From assembly GCF_020217025.1 (NCBI RefSeq), contig NZ_JAIWOF010000076.1:1-10000 (forward strand): a DNA stretch of 10,000 bases. Reading direction: 5' to 3'. The stretch is from Flavobacterium sp. (lineage in GTDB: Bacteria > Bacteroidota > Bacteroidia > Flavobacteriales > Flavobacteriaceae). Numbering within the stretch: the first letter of the stretch is position 1; each line of letters starts with the position of its first letter. The position numbers were made by a program, and so were the translations under genes. Shown piece by piece: positions 6,937-10,000 of this stretch. The notes under the pieces are model-generated. The model was not told where the DNA came from. It ran no database searches and was given only the letters and a program-made list of their open reading frames with translations.

Positions 6937-7812
6937 ATGGAAAATATCAATATTGAAGATTTTAAAGTAAAAGGTAAAATTAAGTTAGATGATTTTCTAA
7001 CCAAACTTCCTATTGATACCGACAAAGAACAAGAAGAATTAGCTTTAGATAAAATCCAACAGAAACTTTCTAAAAAGCAAGATGCCATGTACGCGCACAA
7101 TCGTTATGCGTTTTTAATTTGTTTGCAAGGAATGGATACCAGCGGAAAAGATAGCTTAATTCGTGAGGTTTTCAAGGAATTTAATCCGCGTGGCGTTGTG
7201 GTGCACAGTTTTAAAACACCCAATTCAACCGAATTAGAACACGATTATTTATGGCGTCATTATTTGGCTTTGCCTGAAAAAGGAAAATTCGCAGTTTTCA
7301 ATCGCACGCATTATGAAAATGTATTGGTAACGCGAGTGCATCCCGAATATATTTTGTTTGAAAATTTACCTGGAATTGAAAAAGTAGAAGATATTACGGC
7401 TCAATTTTGGGAAAACCGTATGGAACAAATGGTGAATTTTGAGAAACACATTTCACAAAACGGCACAAAAATCTTAAAGTTCTATTTTCACATGAGTAAA
7501 GACGAACAAAGAGAACGTTTATTAAAACGATTAGAAAATCCGGAAGACAATTGGAAATTCTCAACAGGAGATTTAAAAGAACGTGAACGTTGGGACGATT
7601 ATATGAAATATTACGAAGAAGCGATTAATAAAACATCAACTGATTTTGCTCCTTGGTATATAATTCCAGCAGATGATAAAGGCGTTGCGAGATACATTGT
7701 AGCCAAAACCATTTGGGAAGAAATGCAAAAACTAACCGACATCACCGAACCCGAATTAGATCCAAAAGTTAAAGCGAATATTGAAATGTATCGCGACCAA
7801 TTGAAGAAATAA
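6937..7812 (+). CDS. ppk2: PPK2-family polyphosphate kinase (class III-like)
   Basis: The enzyme transfers phosphate between inorganic polyphosphate and nucleotides, and PPK2 usually runs towards nucleotide formation. The 291-residue protein has one P-loop kinase domain with Walker A GMDTSGKDS (65-73), the loop VVVHSFKTPNSTELEHDYLWR (about 87-107), Walker B-like FAVFNRTHYENVLV (118-131) and an arginine-rich lid with RERLLKRLENPEDNWKFS (192-209). The FNRxHYE sequence and HDYLWR match class III enzymes, which can phosphorylate both AMP and ADP, more than class I, which has FDRSWY. A class III member has been studied in the related Cytophaga hutchinsonii. Length is normal. It is cytoplasmic and precedes the cobalamin adenosyltransferase gene by 26 bp with no terminator between them, so the two are probably co-transcribed. 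The family is certain; the class is inferred from motifs. Confidence 0.94.
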   Translation: MENINIEDFKVKGKIKLDDFLTKLPIDTDKEQEELALDKIQQKLSKKQDAMYAHNRYAFLICLQGMDTSGKDSLIREVFKEFNPRGVVVHSFKTPNSTELEHDYLWRHYLALPEKGKFAVFNRTHYENVLVTRVHPEYILFENLPGIEKVEDITAQFWENRMEQMVNFEKHISQNGTKILKFYFHMSKDEQRERLLKRLENPEDNWKFSTGDLKERERWDDYMKYYEEAINKTSTDFAPWYIIPADDKGVARYIVAKTIWEEMQKLTDITEPELDPKVKANIEMYRDQLKK

Positions 7813-7838
7813 CAAGCTTAAAACGATAAACAATTATA

Positions 7839-8408
7839 ATGAAAGTATACACAAAAACTGGCGACAGTGGAACTACAGCCTTATTTGGTGGAACACGTGT
7901 ACCCAAACATCATATTAGAATTGAAAGCTATGGAACAGTTGACGAATTAAATTCCCACATCGGATTAATTCGCGACCAAGACATGAGCGATTTATACAAA
8001 AAGGTCTTAATTGAAGTTCAAGATCGATTATTTACTGTTGGAGCTATTTTAGCAACGCCGCCAGAAAAAGAAACTTTGAAAAACGGTCAACCACGCTTGC
8101 AAAACCTTGGAATTGTAGAATCGGATATCGAATTTTTGGAAAACGAAATCGATAGGATGGAAGAAGCGTTACCGCCAATGACACATTTTGTTTTGCCAGG
8201 CGGACATACAACCGTGTCATATTGTCATATTGCACGCTGCGTGTGCCGTAGAGCCGAGCGTTTAGCGGTACATTTGAATGACATAGAACCCACAGATGAA
8301 CGCGTAATTAAGTACCTAAACCGACTTTCTGACTATCTTTTTGTGTTGGCACGAAAGTTGTCCCATGATTTGAACGCTGACGAAGTACAATGGATTCCTA
8401 GAAAATAG
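7839..8408 (+). CDS. PduO-type ATP:cob(I)alamin adenosyltransferase
   Basis: The 189-residue protein transfers the 5'-deoxyadenosyl group of ATP to cob(I)alamin, making coenzyme B12 and releasing triphosphate. It shows the PduO/MMAB family pattern: N-terminal nucleotide loop YTKTGDSGTTALFGG (4-18), GTVDELNSHIG (32-42), the helix CRRAERLAV (136-144) and NRLSDYLFVLAR (161-172), which holds the conserved N161, R162 and D165. It is a trimeric soluble enzyme of usual length. Automated annotation often names such genes cobO, but this fold differs from the CobA/CobO (BtuR) type. I see no other cobalamin gene in the window, so it may work in salvage for B12-dependent enzymes such as methylmalonyl-CoA mutase encoded elsewhere. 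It follows ppk2 by 26 bp in the same direction. No clear intrinsic terminator follows within the 167-bp gap after it. Confidence 0.95.
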   Translation: MKVYTKTGDSGTTALFGGTRVPKHHIRIESYGTVDELNSHIGLIRDQDMSDLYKKVLIEVQDRLFTVGAILATPPEKETLKNGQPRLQNLGIVESDIEFLENEIDRMEEALPPMTHFVLPGGHTTVSYCHIARCVCRRAERLAVHLNDIEPTDERVIKYLNRLSDYLFVLARKLSHDLNADEVQWIPRK

Positions 8409-8523
8409 TGTTCAGTAATCAGTTTTAAGTGTTCATTATGCCTGAAAACAGTAATGAAAAGTCATGTTTTGAGTACTTAAAAAAAAACGTTCTTAAATTT
8501 TAATAAAAAAAGTAAAAAAAAAC

Positions 8524-8553
8524 TTGCCTTATTGGGTAATAAATTTATTTTTG
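8524..8553 (+). promoter_or_regulatory. Bacteroidota-type promoter of the DUF2795 gene
   Basis: TTG at 8524-8526 is followed after 19 bp by TATTTTTG (8546-8553), an exact TAnnTTTG match. Initiation near 8560 gives a leader of about 16 bases, which is common in this phylum where Shine-Dalgarno sites are rarely used. The spacing equals that of the promoter before the histidine kinase gene. Confidence 0.75.
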
Positions 8554-8575
8554 CATAAACTTAAATCGATAAAAG

Positions 8576-8797
8576 ATGTATTGGACATTAGAATTAGCGT
8601 CATACTTAAGTGATGCACCTTGGCCAGCAACCAAAGATGAACTTATCGACTATGCTATCAGAACTGGAGCTCCATTAGAAGTAGTGGAAAACTTACAATC
8701 TATAGAAGACGAAGGAGAAATCTATGAATCAATGGAAGAGATTTGGCCTGATTATCCTACTGACGAAGATTATCTTTGGAATGAGGATGAATATTAA
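8576..8797 (+). CDS. DUF2795 family small acidic protein
   Basis: This 73-residue protein has 21 acidic residues against two basic ones (K20, R29), a net charge near -19. Four tryptophans (W3, W16, W57, W68) are spread along it. The N-terminal half fits the DUF2795 pattern: LASYLSD (7-13), a WPATKDELIDYA helix (16-27), RTGAP (29-33) and a helix EVVENLQSI (35-43). The C-terminal half is a D/E/Y-rich tail ending NEDEY. There is no signal peptide or membrane segment. From memory, near-identical proteins are found across Flavobacteria and often lie beside secA, as here. The function is unknown; acidic helical proteins of this size can be partners of basic proteins or of ribosomes, but nothing here shows which. 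It has its own promoter and terminator, so it appears to be a one-gene unit. Confidence 0.92.
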   Translation: MYWTLELASYLSDAPWPATKDELIDYAIRTGAPLEVVENLQSIEDEGEIYESMEEIWPDYPTDEDYLWNEDEY

Positions 8798-8820
8798 AAA
8801 TAAATAAACACAACAGAAAC

Positions 8821-8846
8821 AAGTCTCTTTACTGAGACTTTTTTTG
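8821..8846 (+). terminator. Intrinsic terminator of the DUF2795 gene
   Basis: AAGTCTC (8821-8827) pairs perfectly with GAGACTT (8834-8840) around a six-base loop, and a T run follows to 8845. It starts 24 bases after the stop codon and lies just upstream of the secA -7 element, so it isolates the two genes from each other. Confidence 0.88.
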
Positions 8847-8850
8847 TGGT

Positions 8851-8858
8851 TATATTTG
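8851..8858 (+). promoter_or_regulatory. -7 promoter element of secA
   Basis: TATATTTG is a perfect TAnnTTTG match. Initiation would be near 8864, about 20 bases before the ATG. No TTG lies at the usual distance upstream: that region is the terminator hairpin loop and right arm, where TTTAC at 8828-8832 is the nearest approach. Confidence 0.6.
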
Positions 8859-8883
8859 CAAACTATTTAGAAAATAAAAAATT

Positions 8884-10000
8884 ATGAGTATCATAAATTC
8901 CATATTGAAAGCTTTTGTGGGAGACAAATCGGAGAAAGATGTAAAAGCGATTCAACCACTTATTAACAAAGTAAAATCTTTTGAGAGTGTTTTACAAGCA
9001 TTGTCTCATGATGAATTGCGTGCTAAAACAGCCGAATTCAAAGCTAAAATTCAACAGGCTCGCGCTGACAAAGACGCTAAAATTGCTTCTTTAAAACAAG
9101 ACGCAGAACAAACTCAAGACATCGATGCGCGTGAAGATATTTATGCTGAAATCGATAAAATTGAGAAAGAAGCTTATGAGATTTCTGAGAAAGTATTAAA
9201 CGAAATTCTTCCAGAAGCGTTTGCAGTTGTAAAAGAAACAGCGCGTCGTTTTAAAGATAATACAACGATTACAGTTACTGCTACTCCAAAAGACAGAGAG
9301 TTATCAGCAACTAAATCGTATATCACAATTGAAGGTGATAACGCTACTTGGGCAAACTCTTGGAATGCTGCAGGAAAAGCTATCACATGGGATATGATTC
9401 ACTACGACGTTCAGTTGATTGGTGGAGTTGTATTGCATCAAGGTAAAATTGCCGAAATGCAAACAGGTGAAGGAAAAACATTAGTAGCAACATTACCTTT
9501 ATACTTAAATGCCTTAACTGGAAACGGAGTGCATTTAGTAACGGTGAATGACTACTTAGCAAAACGTGATAGTACGTGGAAAGCTCCTTTATTCGAGTTC
9601 CATGGATTAACTGTGGACTGTATTGATAATCACCAGCCAAACTCTCCAGAAAGAAGAAAAGCATACGAAGCTGATATTACTTATGGTACAAATAACGAAT
9701 TTGGTTTCGATTATTTGAGAGATAATATGGCGCACGCTCCAGAAGATTTAGTACAACGCAAACACAATTATGCGATTGTCGATGAGGTCGATTCAGTTTT
9801 AATTGATGATGCTAGAACACCATTGATTATTTCTGGACCAGTTCCGCAAGGAGATCGTCACGAATTCTTAGAATTAAAACCAAAAGTTGAAAATTTAGTT
9901 AGTTTACAACGTAAATTAGCTACGGATTGTTTGACAGAAGCAAAACGTTTATTCAAAGAAGGAAATACTAAAGACGCTGGTTTCAACTTATATCGTTCAT
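8884..10000 (+). CDS. secA: Preprotein translocase ATPase SecA, N-terminal part (3' end outside window)
   Basis: SecA binds preproteins and drives them through SecYEG using ATP. The first 372 residues are present and the frame is open to the window end. Motor motifs are intact: [15 protein letters not shown] (185-199) with Walker A K198, [28 protein letters not shown], and the DEVD Walker B box (300-303). The preprotein crosslinking region is just beginning at the window edge. Compared with E. coli SecA, two insertions stand out. One is a charged, probably coiled-coil stretch (about 56-105) before [10 protein letters not shown]. The other is a segment of about 45 residues (124-170) between ARRF and the DVQLIGG stretch. 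Both are consistent with the long SecA proteins (over 1000 residues) of Bacteroidota. The ATG at 8884 follows the A-rich leader and opens [13 protein letters not shown], a typical amphipathic SecA start. Confidence 0.97.
   Translation, partial: MSIINSILKAFVGDKSEKDVKAIQPLINKVKSFESVLQALSHDELRAKTAEFKAKIQQARADKDAKIASLKQDAEQTQDIDAREDIYAEIDKIEKEAYEISEKVLNEILPEAFAVVKETARRFKDNTTITVTATPKDRELSATKSYITIEGDNATWANSWNAAGKAITWDMIHYDVQLIGGVVLHQGKIAEMQTGEGKTLVATLPLYLNALTGNGVHLVTVNDYLAKRDSTWKAPLFEFHGLTVDCIDNHQPNSPERRKAYEADITYGTNNEFGFDYLRDNMAHAPEDLVQRKHNYAIVDEVDSVLIDDARTPLIISGPVPQGDRHEFLELKPKVENLVSLQRKLATDCLTEAKRLFKEGNTKDAGFNLYRS

Noticed and set aside
8407..8455. Short repeated words AGTGTTCA (8407 and 8428) and CAGTAAT (8413 and 8449) after the adenosyltransferase gene
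   Set aside because: They are short, imperfectly spaced and in AT-rich intergenic DNA; no pairing or consistent period makes them a convincing element.
8467..8482. Palindrome TTTTGAGTACTTAAAA considered as a terminator for ppk2 and the adenosyltransferase
   Set aside because: The stem is AT-only at its ends, leaves almost no loop and is followed by A rather than T on the plus strand.
9383..9664. Open frames on the minus strand within secA, and similar frames inside ppk2 and the anti-sigma gene
   Set aside because: They lie wholly within strongly supported genes, have no recognisable domains and reflect codon bias of the opposite strand.

Overview
The window looks like Flavobacterium or a close relative (Bacteroidota, Flavobacteriia). 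The DNA is AT-rich, and start codons follow A-rich stretches rather than Shine-Dalgarno sequences. Three promoters carry the Bacteroidota -7 element TAnnTTTG, two of them with a TTG 19 bp upstream. The gene families also fit: a TPR hybrid histidine kinase, an ECF sigma factor with a SusC-plug-like anti-sigma protein, a DUF2795 protein next to secA, and a SecA with extra N-terminal insertions.

Layout. Positions 1-567 hold the 3' end of an ABC-F ATPase gene, closed by an intrinsic terminator. Positions 763-2949 (+) encode a membrane hybrid histidine kinase with a periplasmic TPR sensor and a C-terminal receiver. Its stop codon is one base from the stop of an opposing four-gene operon on the minus strand (5876 down to 2951). 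In transcription order this operon encodes an ECF sigma factor, a single-pass anti-sigma protein, a secreted three-module protein and a small secreted protein with an FEKKY-like motif. Next come a cytoplasmic beta-propeller-like protein on the minus strand (6033-6854) and, divergent from it, a class III-like PPK2 polyphosphate kinase and a PduO-type cobalamin adenosyltransferase, probably co-transcribed. A monocistronic gene for a very acidic 73-residue DUF2795 protein (8576-8797) has its own promoter and terminator. The window ends inside secA (8884 onward).

Most of the window is core flavobacterial housekeeping. The least explained part is the ECF operon. Two of its exported or membrane-anchored products end or begin with segments resembling the plug motif of SusC-type TonB-dependent transducers, but neither is followed by a beta-barrel. 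One of them also carries a carboxypeptidase-regulatory-like beta-sandwich and a widespread uncharacterised KPVIYLYP domain. The arrangement suggests an envelope-sensing system that reuses transducer parts without the receptor itself. This is inference from motifs and gene order. I saw no RNA genes, insertion sequences, CRISPR arrays or phage genes, and no gene-free stretch longer than about 200 bases.
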